64,000 nucleotides of DNA from Pseudomonas lactis (GTDB lineage: Bacteria > Pseudomonadota > Gammaproteobacteria > Pseudomonadales > Pseudomonadaceae). The stretch spans positions 1 through 64,000 of the forward strand of contig NZ_JYLO01000011.1 of NCBI RefSeq assembly GCF_001439845.1, written 5' to 3'. Below are positions 8,781 through 17,560 of the stretch, one piece after another. The notes beneath the pieces were generated by a model. It did no database searches. It was not told the origin of the DNA and was given only the letters and a program-made list of their open reading frames with translations. Every line of letters starts with the position of its first letter. Position 1 is the first letter of the stretch. A program made the position numbers and the translations under genes.

Positions 8781-8870
8781 TGTGGGAGCCGGGCTTGCCC
8801 GCGATGGGGGTGTATCAGTCAACTATAGGCTGGCTGATACACCGTCATCGCAGGCAAGCCAGCTCCCACA
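8781..8870. repeat. REPIN, class B (paired REP)
   Basis: TGTGGGAGCCGGGCTTGCCC and its near-inverse (ending AGCTCCCACA) flank a spacer that itself contains TGTATCAG...CTGATACA. It fills the gap between convergent zapE and the GlxA-type gene. Confidence 0.9.
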
Positions 8871-8891
8871 ATGGTTTGTGTTGGCCTGGAG

Positions 8892-9887
8892 TCAGGCGGC
8901 CTGCTGAAATTGCTGGCGATACTGGTTGGGCGACAACTCCGTGTGCTGCCTGAACAACCGCGCAAAGAAACTCGCATCGTCGTAACCCACCTCATAACTG
9001 ATGGTCTTGATGCTCTTGCGGCTGCCCGAGAGCAGGCCCTTGGCGGTCTCGATGCGCAGGCGTTGCAGGTAATGCAGCGGCTTGTCACCGGTGGCGGTCT
9101 GGAAGCGGCGCATGAAGTTGCGGATGCTCATGCCGTGTTCCCGGGCGACGTCTTCAAAGCGGAATTTGTCGGCAAAGTGCTCTTCAAGCCAATGCTGGAT
9201 CTGCAGGATGATCACATCCTGATGCAGCTTCTGCCCGCCAAACCCGATACGCCCCGGTGAATAGTTGCGCTGCACTTCATAGAGAATGTCGCGGGCCACG
9301 GCCTGGGCGATGTTGGCGCCACAGAAGCGTTCGATCAGGTAGATATAAAGGTCGCAGGCCGAGGTGGTGCCGCCGGCGCAATACAGGTTGTCGGCGTCTG
9401 TGAGGTGCTTGTCCTGATTGAGCTGCACCTTGGGGAAGCGCTCGCTGAAAGCGTTGAAAAAACGCCAGTAGGTGGTCGCCTCCTTGCCATCGAGCAGCCC
9501 GGCTTCGGCCAGCCAGAACACCCCGGTGGCCTCGCCGCACAGCACAGCCCCGCGAGCATGTTGTTCGCGCAGCCACGGCAGCACCTGGGGGTAGCGGGTG
9601 CACAACACATCGAAGTCGTCCCAGAAGGCCGGCAGCACGATGATGTCGGCGTCTTCGAGGCCGCCGTCCACCGGCATGATCACATCGCTGAAGCTGCGCA
9701 CGGACTGGCCGTCGGGGCTGACCAGGCGCGTTTCGAACCCTGGGGTCAGGCCCAGGCCTTGCTGTTTGCCATGGCGCAGGCTGGCGAGATGGAAGAAATC
9801 CTTGGCTTGCATGAGGGTGGAAGCGAATACCCGATCAATGGCCAAAATGCTGACTCGCCGCAACGGCGTGGAGATTTGGTTAGACAT
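8892..9887 (-). CDS. GlxA-type transcriptional regulator (DJ-1/PfpI + AraC)
   Basis: A 331-residue regulator. Residues ~10-195 form a DJ-1/PfpI class I amidotransferase-like domain; the position of the usual nucleophile in the CTGA motif reads GEATG here, so the cysteine is replaced by Ala and the domain is probably a ligand sensor only. Residues ~225-330 are an AraC-type double helix-turn-helix, ending in the typical ISYEVGYDDASFFARLFR. Inducer and targets are unknown. It is divergent from the acyl-CoA dehydrogenase gene 145 bases away, an obvious candidate target. Confidence 0.88.
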   Translation of the reverse strand: MSNQISTPLRRVSILAIDRVFASTLMQAKDFFHLASLRHGKQQGLGLTPGFETRLVSPDGQSVRSFSDVIMPVDGGLEDADIIVLPAFWDDFDVLCTRYPQVLPWLREQHARGAVLCGEATGVFWLAEAGLLDGKEATTYWRFFNAFSERFPKVQLNQDKHLTDADNLYCAGGTTSACDLYIYLIERFCGANIAQAVARDILYEVQRNYSPGRIGFGGQKLHQDVIILQIQHWLEEHFADKFRFEDVAREHGMSIRNFMRRFQTATGDKPLHYLQRLRIETAKGLLSGSRKSIKTISYEVGYDDASFFARLFRQHTELSPNQYRQQFQQAA

Positions 9888-10032
9888 AATTTCATTTATT
9901 CTTATAGGGGAAAGTGGTCACCAGACGGCTGGATCGTCTTATTTTTTGTCGCATGTGTCCAGTGTCCCGTGACGCCTTCGGGGCATAGGCTCTGTGGGCT
10001 CGTCCTTGTCCGACAATCCACACAGGTGACCC

Positions 10033-11169
10033 ATGATCCCCAGAACCTTGTTCAGCTCGGAGCACGAACTCTTCCGTGAGAGCGTGCGCACCTTCCTCGA
10101 AAAACACGCCGTGCCCTTCCATGGGCAATGGGAAAAGCAGGGCTATATCGACCGTAACCTTTGGAACCAGGCGGGGGAGGCGGGCATGTTGTGTTCCCAC
10201 CTGCCAGAGGAATACGGCGGCCTGGGCGCGGATTTTCTCTACAGCGCGGTGGTGATCGAAGAGGTCAGCCGCCTGGGTTTGACCGGCATCGGCTTTTCGC
10301 TGCATTCGGATATCGTCGCGCCGTACATCCTGCATTACGGCAGTGAAGCGCTGAAGCACAAGTACCTGCCCCAGTTGATCTCCGGGGAGATGGTCACTGC
10401 CATCGCCATGACCGAGCCGGGCGCCGGTTCCGACCTGCAAGGGGTCAAGACCAGCGCCGTGCTGGACGGCGATGAGTACGTGATCAACGGCTCCAAGACC
10501 TTTATCACCAACGGCTACCTGGCCGATCTGGTGATCGTCGTCGCCAAGACCGACCCCAAGGCCGGCGCCAAGGGCACCAGCCTGTTCCTGGTGGAAGCCG
10601 ATACGCCGGGCTTCGACAAGGGCAAGCGCCTGGAGAAAGTCGGCATGAAGGCCCAGGACACCTCGGAGCTGTTCTTCCAGGACGTGCGCGTGCCCAAGGA
10701 AAACCTGCTGGGCCAGGCGGGCATGGGCTTTGCCTACCTGATGCAAGAGTTGCCGCAAGAACGCCTGACCGTGGCGATTGGCGCGCTGTCCTCAGCCGAA
10801 GCGGCGTTGCAGTGGACCCTTGAGTACACCCGTGAGCGCAAGGCGTTCGGCAAGGCGATTGCCGATTTCCAGAACACCCGGTTCAAGCTGGCGGAGATGG
10901 CCACCGAGATTCAGATTGGCCGTGTTTTTGTGGACAAGTGCATGGCTATGCACCTGGAAGGCAAGCTGGACGTGCCTACCGCAGCGATGGCCAAGTACTG
11001 GGCCACAGACCTGCAATGCAAGGTGCTCGATGAGTGCGTGCAGTTGCATGGCGGTTACGGGTTCATGTGGGAATACCCGATTGCCCGGGCCTGGGCGGAT
11101 GCGCGGGTGCAGCGCATTTATGCGGGGACCAATGAGATCATGAAGGAGATCATTGCGCGGGCGCTTTGA
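10033..11169 (+). CDS. Acyl-CoA dehydrogenase, long-chain/isovaleryl-type active site
   Basis: A 378-residue FAD enzyme introducing the alpha-beta double bond in acyl-CoA. The family signatures are visible: AMTEPGAGSDLQG, a second motif QLHGGYGFMWEYP and the C-terminal RIYAGTNEIMKEIIAR. The catalytic base of medium-chain enzymes (the Glu of YEGT) is Ala here, while LPQERL supplies Glu243 in the helix used by long-chain and isovaleryl-CoA dehydrogenases. The gene is therefore placed in that subgroup. No electron-transfer or thiolase partner lies beside it; the divergent GlxA-type regulator may control it. Confidence 0.9.
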   Translation: MIPRTLFSSEHELFRESVRTFLEKHAVPFHGQWEKQGYIDRNLWNQAGEAGMLCSHLPEEYGGLGADFLYSAVVIEEVSRLGLTGIGFSLHSDIVAPYILHYGSEALKHKYLPQLISGEMVTAIAMTEPGAGSDLQGVKTSAVLDGDEYVINGSKTFITNGYLADLVIVVAKTDPKAGAKGTSLFLVEADTPGFDKGKRLEKVGMKAQDTSELFFQDVRVPKENLLGQAGMGFAYLMQELPQERLTVAIGALSSAEAALQWTLEYTRERKAFGKAIADFQNTRFKLAEMATEIQIGRVFVDKCMAMHLEGKLDVPTAAMAKYWATDLQCKVLDECVQLHGGYGFMWEYPIARAWADARVQRIYAGTNEIMKEIIARAL

Positions 11170-11195
11170 TGTTTGGTGCTCTTGATTGATCGTTT

Positions 11196-11309
11196 GATCG
11201 TTCCCACGCTCCGCGTGGGAACGCCTCATGTGACGCTCTGCGTCACGACTCTGAAAGCGGACGCAGAGCGTCCAAGGCGGCATTCCCACGCAGAGCGTGG
11301 GAATGATCA
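11196..11309. repeat. Class C inverted repeat element
   Basis: GATCGTTCCCACGCTCCGCG...and its inverse (ending CGCAGAGCGTGGGAATGATC) flank two smaller inner hairpins with GACGC/GCGTC arms. Related copies lie at 18407 and 28579. It separates convergent acyl-CoA dehydrogenase and aldo/keto reductase genes. Confidence 0.88.
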
Positions 11310-11320
11310 GTGCGGGTCAA

Positions 11321-12361
11321 TCAGGGTGCTGGATTCGGATGATCCTTCTGAATCGCCTCAATCCCTTCCAACACTTCTTTCGACAATTTCAGATCGGCAC
11401 TGGCGATGTTGCTGTCCAGTTGTTCCAGTGAAGTAGCCCCAATAATATTGCTGGTCACAAACGGCTGTTGCGTCACAAACGCCAGCGCCATCTGCGCCGG
11501 GTCCAGGCCATGTTCCCGCGCAAGAGCCACATAGCGGCTGCACGCCGCTTCCGACTGCGGGTTGAAGTAACGGCTGAAGCGGCTGTATTCAGTCAAGCGC
11601 GCCTTGGCCGGGCGGGCGCCATTTTCGTACTTGCCACTGAGCATGCCGAACGCCAAAGGCGAATAGGCCAGCAAGCCGCACTGTTCACGAATGGCAATCT
11701 CCGCCAGGCCCACTTCAAAGCTGCGGTTGAGCAGGTTGTAGGGGTTCTGGATCGACACGGCGCGCGGCCAGCCGCGGGCTTCGGCCAGGGCCAGGAACTT
11801 CATGGTGCCCCACGGCGTTTCGTTGGACAGGCCAATGTGGCGGATCTTGCCGGCCTTCACCTGTTCGTCCAGGGCTTCGAGCGTTTCCTCCAGTGGGGTG
11901 AGGTCGTCTTCGTCCTTGTGCTTGTAGCTCAACTGGCCGAAGAAGTTGGTGCTGCGCTCCGGCCAGTGCAATTGGTAGAGGTCGATCCAGTCGGTCTGCA
12001 GGCGCTTGAGGCTGGCGTCGAGGGCTGCGCCGATGTGCTGGCGGTTGTGGCGCAGGTGGCCATCGCGGATATAGTCGATGGTGTTGCCGGGGCCGGCGAT
12101 CTTGCTGGCAAGCACCCAGTCGGCGCGGTCGCCACGGCTTTTGAAGTAGTTGCCGATGTAGCGTTCGGTGGTGGCGTAGGTGTCGGCCTTGGGCGGCACC
12201 GGGTACATTTCCGCGGTGTCGAGGAAGTTGATGCCTGCGGCCTTGGCCCGTTCGATCTGCGCGAAGGCCTCTGCCTCGCTGTTCTGCTCGCCCCAGGTCA
12301 TGGTGCCCAACGCGATCGCGCTGACATTCAGATCGGTGCGGCCCAGCTGTCGGTAATCCAT
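11321..12361 (-). CDS. NADP(H)-dependent aldo/keto reductase (Tas-like)
   Basis: A 346-residue TIM-barrel oxidoreductase. The start MDYRQLGRTDLNVSAIALGT and the FLDTAEMYPVP segment, containing the catalytic Asp and Tyr, match the E. coli Tas subfamily; the Lys is in LASKIAG and the His in LYQLHWPERS. The NADP-binding end has IIGATSLEQLDSN. Natural substrate unknown. ATG at 12361 is chosen over upstream in-frame ATGs because it starts at the conserved N-terminus and has a GGAG-like site. It is divergent from rplM, as in other Pseudomonas. Confidence 0.9.
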   Translation of the reverse strand: MDYRQLGRTDLNVSAIALGTMTWGEQNSEAEAFAQIERAKAAGINFLDTAEMYPVPPKADTYATTERYIGNYFKSRGDRADWVLASKIAGPGNTIDYIRDGHLRHNRQHIGAALDASLKRLQTDWIDLYQLHWPERSTNFFGQLSYKHKDEDDLTPLEETLEALDEQVKAGKIRHIGLSNETPWGTMKFLALAEARGWPRAVSIQNPYNLLNRSFEVGLAEIAIREQCGLLAYSPLAFGMLSGKYENGARPAKARLTEYSRFSRYFNPQSEAACSRYVALAREHGLDPAQMALAFVTQQPFVTSNIIGATSLEQLDSNIASADLKLSKEVLEGIEAIQKDHPNPAP

Positions 12362-12540
12362 CGGGTACTCCTTCAGGGGAAAACAATCATAAAAGCAGGT
12401 TGAATTTTTTTTCGCAATCTGCATAATTGCCCACCTCTTTCTGCAGTGGAAGTGATGCGCCGCCTGCCGAAGAATCTTGCCGTTGAACGGACGCGCCGAC
12501 CCGAGCCCCCGATAGCGTCTGTATCCGGCTGCCTTTGACC

Positions 12541-12569
12541 TTGTCAAAGTACGCACTATTCAGTAAGAT
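12541..12569 (+). promoter_or_regulatory. Predicted sigma-70 promoter of rplM-rpsI
   Basis: TTGTCA (12541-12546) and TAAGAT (12564-12569) are separated by 17 bases, 43 bases before the rplM start. This is a close match to consensus and fits a highly expressed ribosomal operon. Confidence 0.65.
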
Positions 12570-12611
12570 CCGCCGTCTAAATTTACAGGCGGCCCCTGAG
12601 GCTATTAAAGA

Positions 12612-13040
12612 ATGACAACTTTTACTGCAAAACCGGAAACAGTTCAGCGCGACTGGTTTGTCGTCGACGCCGCTGGTCAGACCCTGGGTCGTCTGGCCAC
12701 TGAAGTCGCCAGCCGTCTGCGTGGCAAGCACAAGCCTGAATACACCCCGCACGTTGATACCGGCGACTACATCGTCATCATCAACGCTGAGCAGGTTCGT
12801 GTAACCGGCAACAAAGCAAGCGACAAAATGTACTACCGTCACTCCGGTTTCCCAGGCGGTATCAAGTCTTCCAACTTCGAAGGCCTGATTGCCAAGAAGC
12901 CTGAAGCCCCGATCGAAATCGCGGTCAAAGGCATGCTGCCTAAGGGCCCACTGGGTCGCGATATGTTTCGCAAGCTGAAAGTCTATGCGGGCGCTGTACA
13001 CCCTCATGCTGCTCAGCAGCCCCAAGAACTGAAGTTTTAA
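12612..13040 (+). CDS. rplM: 50S ribosomal protein L13
   Basis: A 142-residue protein of standard length for L13. It carries the conserved [16 protein letters not shown] start, the [15 protein letters not shown] core and the [10 protein letters not shown] signature, and ends with HAAQQPQEL. It is an early 23S rRNA-binding protein. rpsI follows after 14 bases, the classic rplM-rpsI operon, with a strong terminator after rpsI. Confidence 0.98.
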
Positions 13041-13054
13041 CGGAATAGTTCATT

Positions 13055-13447
13055 ATGTCGGCGACTCAAAATTACGGCACTGGCCGTCGCAAAACCGCAA
13101 CCGCACGCGTTTTCCTGCGTCCGGGCACTGGTAACATCTCGATCAACAACCGCTCCCTGGACAACTTCTTCGGTCGCGAAACTGCCCGCATGGTAGTTCG
13201 TCAGCCGCTGGAATTGACCGAGACCGTTGAAAAGTTCGACATCTACGTCACCGTTATCGGTGGCGGTGTAAGTGGTCAAGCTGGCGCAATCCGCCACGGT
13301 ATCACTCGCGCTCTGATGCAGTACGACGAAACCCTGCGTGGCGCTCTGCGCAAAGCTGGCTTCGTGACTCGCGATGCTCGTGAAGTTGAACGTAAGAAAG
13401 TCGGTCTGCGTAAAGCGCGTAAGCGTCCGCAGTACTCGAAGCGTTAA
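13055..13447 (+). CDS. rpsI: 30S ribosomal protein S9
   Basis: A 130-residue protein with the typical [19 protein letters not shown] start and the basic C-terminal tail ending PQYSKR, which reaches the P-site tRNA. It lies 14 bases after rplM and is followed by an intrinsic terminator. Confidence 0.98.
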
Positions 13448-13465
13448 TTCGCTTTACGTTCCACA

Positions 13466-13503
13466 AAAACGCCCAGCCTCCTCACGGAGTTGGGCGTTTT
13501 TTA
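13466..13503 (+). terminator. Intrinsic terminator after rpsI
   Basis: AAAACGCCCA / TGGGCGTTTT with an inner CTCC/GGAG extension, followed by TTATT. The A-run on the other side would also allow minus-strand use. Confidence 0.9.
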
Positions 13504-13601
13504 TTGCCTGCGATTTATGCACATTTTTCGCCGTGACAACTTGCCACATCCGTAGACCCCCTATACTACAAGGCCTGGAGGCGGAGCCCCGGGCAATTCC
13601 C

Positions 13602-13630
13602 TTGTCATACGTGGGGCTTTTCATTACCAT
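13602..13630 (+). promoter_or_regulatory. Candidate promoter of petABC
   Basis: TTGTCA (13602-13607) and TACCAT (13625-13630) are 17 bases apart, about 85 bases before petA. A second candidate upstream, TTGCCA (13541) with TATACT (13562), has only a 15-base spacer. The rest of the 266-base gap after rpsI shows no gene. Confidence 0.4.
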
Positions 13631-13713
13631 CCGTCAAAATTTTTATAAGTAAAGATTCAACACTTAGTAGACGCCTGATTTAACAGGCCAAAAAGCTGAT
13701 GGGAGAGGACTGA

Positions 13714-14307
13714 ATGAGCAATGACGGCGTGAATGCAGGCCGGCGTCGCTTCTTGGTAGCAGCCACATCCGTGGTGGGTGCTGCAGGAGCGGTGGGGGCT
13801 GCGGTCCCGTTCGTGGGGTCATGGTTTCCCAGTGCCAAGGCGAAAGCCGCAGGTGCACCGGTGAAGGTGAATGTCAGCAAGATCGAGCCAGGCCAGCAGA
13901 TGATTGCTGAATGGCGCGGCCAGCCGGTTTTCATTGTTCGTCGTACCGAGGAAATCCTGGGGAATCTGAAGAAGATCGAAGGCCAGTTATCTGACCCGAC
14001 ATCCGAAAAGTCCGACCAGCCCGCCTACGCCAAGAACGAAGCGCGTTCGATCAAGCCAGAGATTCTGCTGCTGGTTGGTCTGTGTACCCACCTGGGTTGC
14101 TCACCTACCTTCCGCCCGGAAGTGGCGCCTGTCGACTTGGGCAAAGACTGGGTCGGCGGTTATTTCTGCCCGTGCCACGGTTCCCACTATGACCTCGCTG
14201 GCCGCGTCTACAAATCCCAGCCCGCGCCCCTGAACCTGCCGGTTCCTCCTCACAATTACGAATCTGACGACATCATTGTCATTGGCCTCGACAAGGAGAA
14301 CGCGTGA
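13714..14307 (+). CDS. petA: Ubiquinol-cytochrome c reductase Rieske iron-sulfur subunit
   Basis: A 197-residue bc1 subunit that takes one electron from ubiquinol and passes it to cytochrome c1. A twin-arginine-like start (GRRRFLVAATS) leads into a single membrane anchor. The [2Fe-2S] site has C124-T-H126-L-G-C129 and C152-P-C154-H155-G-S; Cys124, His126, Cys152 and His155 are the expected ligands and Cys129/Cys154 the disulfide. The stop shares one base with the petB start. Confidence 0.97.
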   Translation: MSNDGVNAGRRRFLVAATSVVGAAGAVGAAVPFVGSWFPSAKAKAAGAPVKVNVSKIEPGQQMIAEWRGQPVFIVRRTEEILGNLKKIEGQLSDPTSEKSDQPAYAKNEARSIKPEILLLVGLCTHLGCSPTFRPEVAPVDLGKDWVGGYFCPCHGSHYDLAGRVYKSQPAPLNLPVPPHNYESDDIIVIGLDKENA

Positions 14308-15518
14308 TGAGCAAGTTCATGGATTGGGTGGATGCGCGCTTCCCCGCCACTAAAATGTGGGAAGACCATCTCAGCAAATATTACGCGCCGAAAAACTTCA
14401 ACTTCTTCTACTTCTTCGGCTCCCTGGCCCTGTTGGTGCTGGTCAACCAGATCGTCACTGGCGTGTGGTTGACGATGAGCTACACGCCGTCGGCGGAAGA
14501 AGCGTTTGCTTCTGTCGAATACATCATGCGTGACGTCGAGTACGGCTCGATCCTGCGCCTGCTGCACTCCACCGGCGCGTCGGCGTTCTTTATCGTCGTC
14601 TACCTGCACATGTTCCGCGGCCTGCTCTACGGCTCGTACCAGAAGCCTCGTGAGCTGGTGTGGGTCTTCGGCATGTTGATCTACCTGGCGCTGATGGCCG
14701 AAGCCTTCATGGGCTACCTGCTGCCCTGGGGCCAGATGTCGTACTGGGGCGCCCAGGTGATCATCTCGCTGTTCGGCGCAATCCCGGTGATCGGCAACGA
14801 CCTGACCCAGTGGATTCGTGGTGACTACCTGATCTCCGGCATCACCCTGAACCGCTTCTTCGCCTTGCATGTGGTGGCCTTGCCGATCGTGATCCTGGGC
14901 CTGGTGGTACTGCACATCCTGGCGCTGCACGAAGTGGGTTCCAACAACCCGGATGGCGTGGACATCAAGAAGCACAAGGACGAGAACGGCATCCCGCTGG
15001 ATGGCATTCCGTTCCACCCGTACTACACCGTGAAAGACATTGTCGGCGTAGTCGTGTTCCTGTTTGTGTTCTGCTCGATCGTGTTCTTTTTCCCGGAGAT
15101 GGGTGGTTATTTCCTGGAGAAGCCTAACTTCGAACAGGCCAATGCCTTCAAGACACCCGAGCACATTGCCCCGGTCTGGTACTTCACGCCGTTCTACGCG
15201 ATCTTGCGCGCGATCCCCGACAAACTCATGGGCGTGATCGCCATGGGCGCGGCCATCGCGGTGCTGTTCGTGCTGCCGTGGCTCGACCGTAGCCCGGTCA
15301 AGTCGATGCGCTACAAAGGCTGGCTGAGCAAGATCTGGCTGTGGGTGTTCTGCATTTCGTTCGTGATCCTGGGCGTGCTGGGCGTATTGGCGCCTACCCC
15401 TGAGCGCACGTTGCTGTCGCAGGTCTGCACCTTCCTGTACTTCGCCTACTTTATTCTGATGCCGTTCTATACCCGGCTCGAGAAGACCAAACCGGTTCCG
15501 GAAAGGGTGACTGGCTGA
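14307..15518 (+). CDS. petB: Cytochrome b of the bc1 complex
   Basis: A 403-residue, multi-helix inner-membrane subunit carrying both hemes b and the quinol and quinone sites. Visible family features are the paired histidines in helix B (LLHSTGASAFF, VVYLHMFRGLLYGSY) and helix D (FFALHVVALPIV, LHILALHEVGSNNP), and the PEWYF-like PVWYFTPFYA Qo motif, which is altered in its second residue. It is full length (not split into b6/subunit IV). ATG at 14307 overlaps the petA stop by one base; petC overlaps its end by one base. Confidence 0.97.
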   Translation: MSKFMDWVDARFPATKMWEDHLSKYYAPKNFNFFYFFGSLALLVLVNQIVTGVWLTMSYTPSAEEAFASVEYIMRDVEYGSILRLLHSTGASAFFIVVYLHMFRGLLYGSYQKPRELVWVFGMLIYLALMAEAFMGYLLPWGQMSYWGAQVIISLFGAIPVIGNDLTQWIRGDYLISGITLNRFFALHVVALPIVILGLVVLHILALHEVGSNNPDGVDIKKHKDENGIPLDGIPFHPYYTVKDIVGVVVFLFVFCSIVFFFPEMGGYFLEKPNFEQANAFKTPEHIAPVWYFTPFYAILRAIPDKLMGVIAMGAAIAVLFVLPWLDRSPVKSMRYKGWLSKIWLWVFCISFVILGVLGVLAPTPERTLLSQVCTFLYFAYFILMPFYTRLEKTKPVPERVTG

Positions 15519-16297
15519 TGAAAAAATTACTCGTTGCATTCGTGCTTGCGGCACTGCCGCTACTGTCCTTCGCCGCCGAACATGGCGCAGAGCTGGAAAA
15601 AGTCGATATCGATGTGTCTGACAAAGCCGCCATGCAGGATGGGCTGCGTACATTCACCAACTACTGCATGGGGTGCCACAGCGCCAAGTTCCAACGGTAT
15701 GAGCGCGTTGCCGATGACTTGGGCATTCCCCATGAAGTGATGCTCAGCCACGCGGTGTTCACGGGTGCCAAGATCGGCGACCACATGAACATCGGCATGC
15801 AGCCGGCCGACGCCAAGACCTGGTTCGGCGCCGCACCGCCCGACCTCACCCTGGTGGCCCGTGTACGCGGTACCGACTGGCTCTACGGTTATCTCAAATC
15901 CTTCTACGAAGACCCTGCGCGCCCCTATGGCGTGAACAACAAAGTCTTCCCGAACGTCGGCATGCCGAACGTTCTGGTCGGCCTGCAGGGGCGCCAGGTG
16001 GTAGGATGCAAGCAGGTTCAGGTCGTTGAAGACGGCAAGAAGCAATATGATCCGTTGACCGGCACGCCGCTGACCCATGAAGCGTGCGATCAACTGACCA
16101 TCGTGCCCAAGACCGGTACGCTGAACGAAGAGCAGTTCGACGAGAAGGTCAAGAACCTGGTGACCTTCCTGGCCTACTCGGCCAACCCGGTCAAACTGCA
16201 GCATCAGCGTATCGGTACCTACGTCTTGCTGTACCTGGCTTTCTTCTTCGTATTCGCTTATTTGCTCAAGCGTGAATACTGGAAGGATGTGCATTGA
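15518..16297 (+). CDS. petC: Cytochrome c1 of the bc1 complex
   Basis: A 259-residue subunit with a cleavable signal peptide (~19 residues, LPLLSFAA). The heme c site is C50-M-G-C53-H54. The distal Met ligand is probably in NVGMPNVL or the nearby HMNIGMQP segment. A C-terminal membrane anchor (residues ~228-247) is followed by KREYWKDVH. It is the last gene of petABC; a highly structured element follows before sspA. Confidence 0.96.
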   Translation: MKKLLVAFVLAALPLLSFAAEHGAELEKVDIDVSDKAAMQDGLRTFTNYCMGCHSAKFQRYERVADDLGIPHEVMLSHAVFTGAKIGDHMNIGMQPADAKTWFGAAPPDLTLVARVRGTDWLYGYLKSFYEDPARPYGVNNKVFPNVGMPNVLVGLQGRQVVGCKQVQVVEDGKKQYDPLTGTPLTHEACDQLTIVPKTGTLNEEQFDEKVKNLVTFLAYSANPVKLQHQRIGTYVLLYLAFFFVFAYLLKREYWKDVH

Positions 16298-16326
16298 TCC
16301 AACCGTAAGCAATTGCTGTTAATCTT

Positions 16327-16407
16327 GCGCGCCCAGCGGCATCTCTGAACACGTAGCGCCGGTTTGAACCGGTCGTTACAGGGATGCTTCTGGGCGCGCT
16401 CGTTTTT
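16327..16407 (+). terminator. Long nested hairpin between petC and sspA
   Basis: Four stacked helices fold the whole segment: 16327-16336 with 16390-16399 (10 bp, GC-rich), 16339-16343 with 16383-16387, 16353-16358 with 16374-16379 (one G-U), and 16359-16363 with 16368-16372 closed by TTGA. GTTTTTG follows at 16402. It may terminate petABC, act as the sspA leader, or be a small RNA. Confidence 0.6.
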
Positions 16408-16444
16408 GAGCTTTCGATAATTTCAACAAGCGAGGAGGACCGCC

Positions 16445-17062
16445 ATGGGCGTGACCAATCGGTTGGCCTGTTACTCCGACCCCGCCGACCACTATTCCCA
16501 CCGAGTACGCATCGTGCTCGCAGAGAAGGGTGTCAGCGCCGAGATCATCAGTGTGGAGGCGGGCCGTCAGCCGCCGAAGCTGATCGAAGTGAACCCTTAC
16601 GGCAGCTTGCCCACCCTGGTCGATCGTGACCTGGCGTTGTGGGAGTCGACCGTGGTGATGGAATACCTGGATGAGCGTTACCCTCATCCGCCTTTGCTGC
16701 CGGTGTACCCGGTGGCGCGTGCCAACAGCCGCCTGCTGATCCATCGGATCCAGCGTGACTGGTGCGGGTTGGTGGATGTGATCCTGGATTCGCGTTCCAA
16801 AGAAGCCGCTCGTGTGCAGGCGCGCAAGGAATTGCGCGAGAGCCTGACCGGCGTTTCGCCGTTGTTCGCCGATAAACCTTTTTTCCTCAGTGAGGAACAA
16901 AGCTTGGTGGATTGCTGCCTATTACCCATACTCTGGCGCTTGCCGATTCTGGGCATTGAACTGCCACGGCCGGCCAAGCCGTTGCTTGATTACATGGAGC
17001 GCCAGTTTGCGCGTGAGGCTTTCCAGGCGAGTCTGTCTGGCGCCGAACGCGATATGCGCTAA
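16445..17062 (+). CDS. sspA: Stringent starvation protein A
   Basis: A 205-residue protein with a glutathione S-transferase fold: an N-terminal thioredoxin-like part (CYSDPADHYSHRVRIVLAEKG) and a C-terminal helical part. It lacks GST activity in the characterised family; SspA binds RNA polymerase and alters promoter use during starvation and acid stress, and in Pseudomonas affects virulence genes. The NPYGSLPTLVDRDLALWES segment is diagnostic. sspB follows after 17 bases. A good GAGGAGG ribosome site precedes the start. Confidence 0.95.
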   Translation: MGVTNRLACYSDPADHYSHRVRIVLAEKGVSAEIISVEAGRQPPKLIEVNPYGSLPTLVDRDLALWESTVVMEYLDERYPHPPLLPVYPVARANSRLLIHRIQRDWCGLVDVILDSRSKEAARVQARKELRESLTGVSPLFADKPFFLSEEQSLVDCCLLPILWRLPILGIELPRPAKPLLDYMERQFAREAFQASLSGAERDMR

Positions 17063-17079
17063 GGCTTAAGGAGCCGTTG

Positions 17080-17499
17080 ATGAACTCCAGTCGACCTTAC
17101 CTGGTCCGCGCGCTCTATGAGTGGATTGTGGACAACGATTGCACCCCGCACATGCTGGTCAATTCCGAATTTCCTGCGGTTCAGGTACCCCAGGGTTTTG
17201 CCAGTGACGGGCAAATTGTGCTGAACGTATCGCCCAGTGCCGTGCGCCACCTGCACATGGACAACGAAGCGGTGAGCTTCGAAGGGCGTTTCGGCGGTGT
17301 GCCCCATACGCTGTTCGTGCCCATCGGTGCCATCCTCGGGATCTACGCCCGGGAAAATGGCCAGGGCATGGTGTTCGATCTGGAGTCGCCTTTAGAGGAT
17401 GACGAAACGATTGAAGGCGAAGACGGTGATGATGTACCGCCACCGGATGCCGAGCCGCCGCGCCCTAGCGGTCGGCCAAGCTTGAAAGTGGTGAAGTAG
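17080..17499 (+). CDS. sspB: ClpXP adaptor SspB
   Basis: A 139-residue adaptor that tethers ssrA-tagged and other substrates to ClpXP. The folded domain (residues ~3-110) has the conserved YLVRALYEWIVDNDCTPH start and the GRFGGVP and VPIGAILGIYARENGQGM strands. An acidic and Pro-rich linker leads to a short C-terminal peptide, PSLKVVK, the usual ClpX-docking tail. ATG at 17080 is used rather than the adjacent TTG at 17077. An intrinsic terminator follows. Confidence 0.95.
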   Translation: MNSSRPYLVRALYEWIVDNDCTPHMLVNSEFPAVQVPQGFASDGQIVLNVSPSAVRHLHMDNEAVSFEGRFGGVPHTLFVPIGAILGIYARENGQGMVFDLESPLEDDETIEGEDGDDVPPPDAEPPRPSGRPSLKVVK

Positions 17500-17525
17500 G
17501 CGGATTTCGCTTACAGACCCGTCTG

Positions 17526-17560
17526 AAAAATGCCTCGACAGCTGTCGGGGCATTTTTTTT
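17526..17560 (+). terminator. Intrinsic terminator after sspB
   Basis: A ~14-bp stem (AAAATGCC...CGACAG / CTGTCG...GGCATTTT, one G-U pair) followed by eight T residues. Confidence 0.9.

Noticed and set aside
11196..11309. Possible CRISPR-like repeat
   Set aside because: Only inverted arms around a unique spacer; no regularly spaced direct repeats and no cas genes.
14256..15653. 465-codon open frame opposite petB
   Set aside because: Antisense of a clearly conserved cytochrome b gene; composition is biased and no motif is seen.
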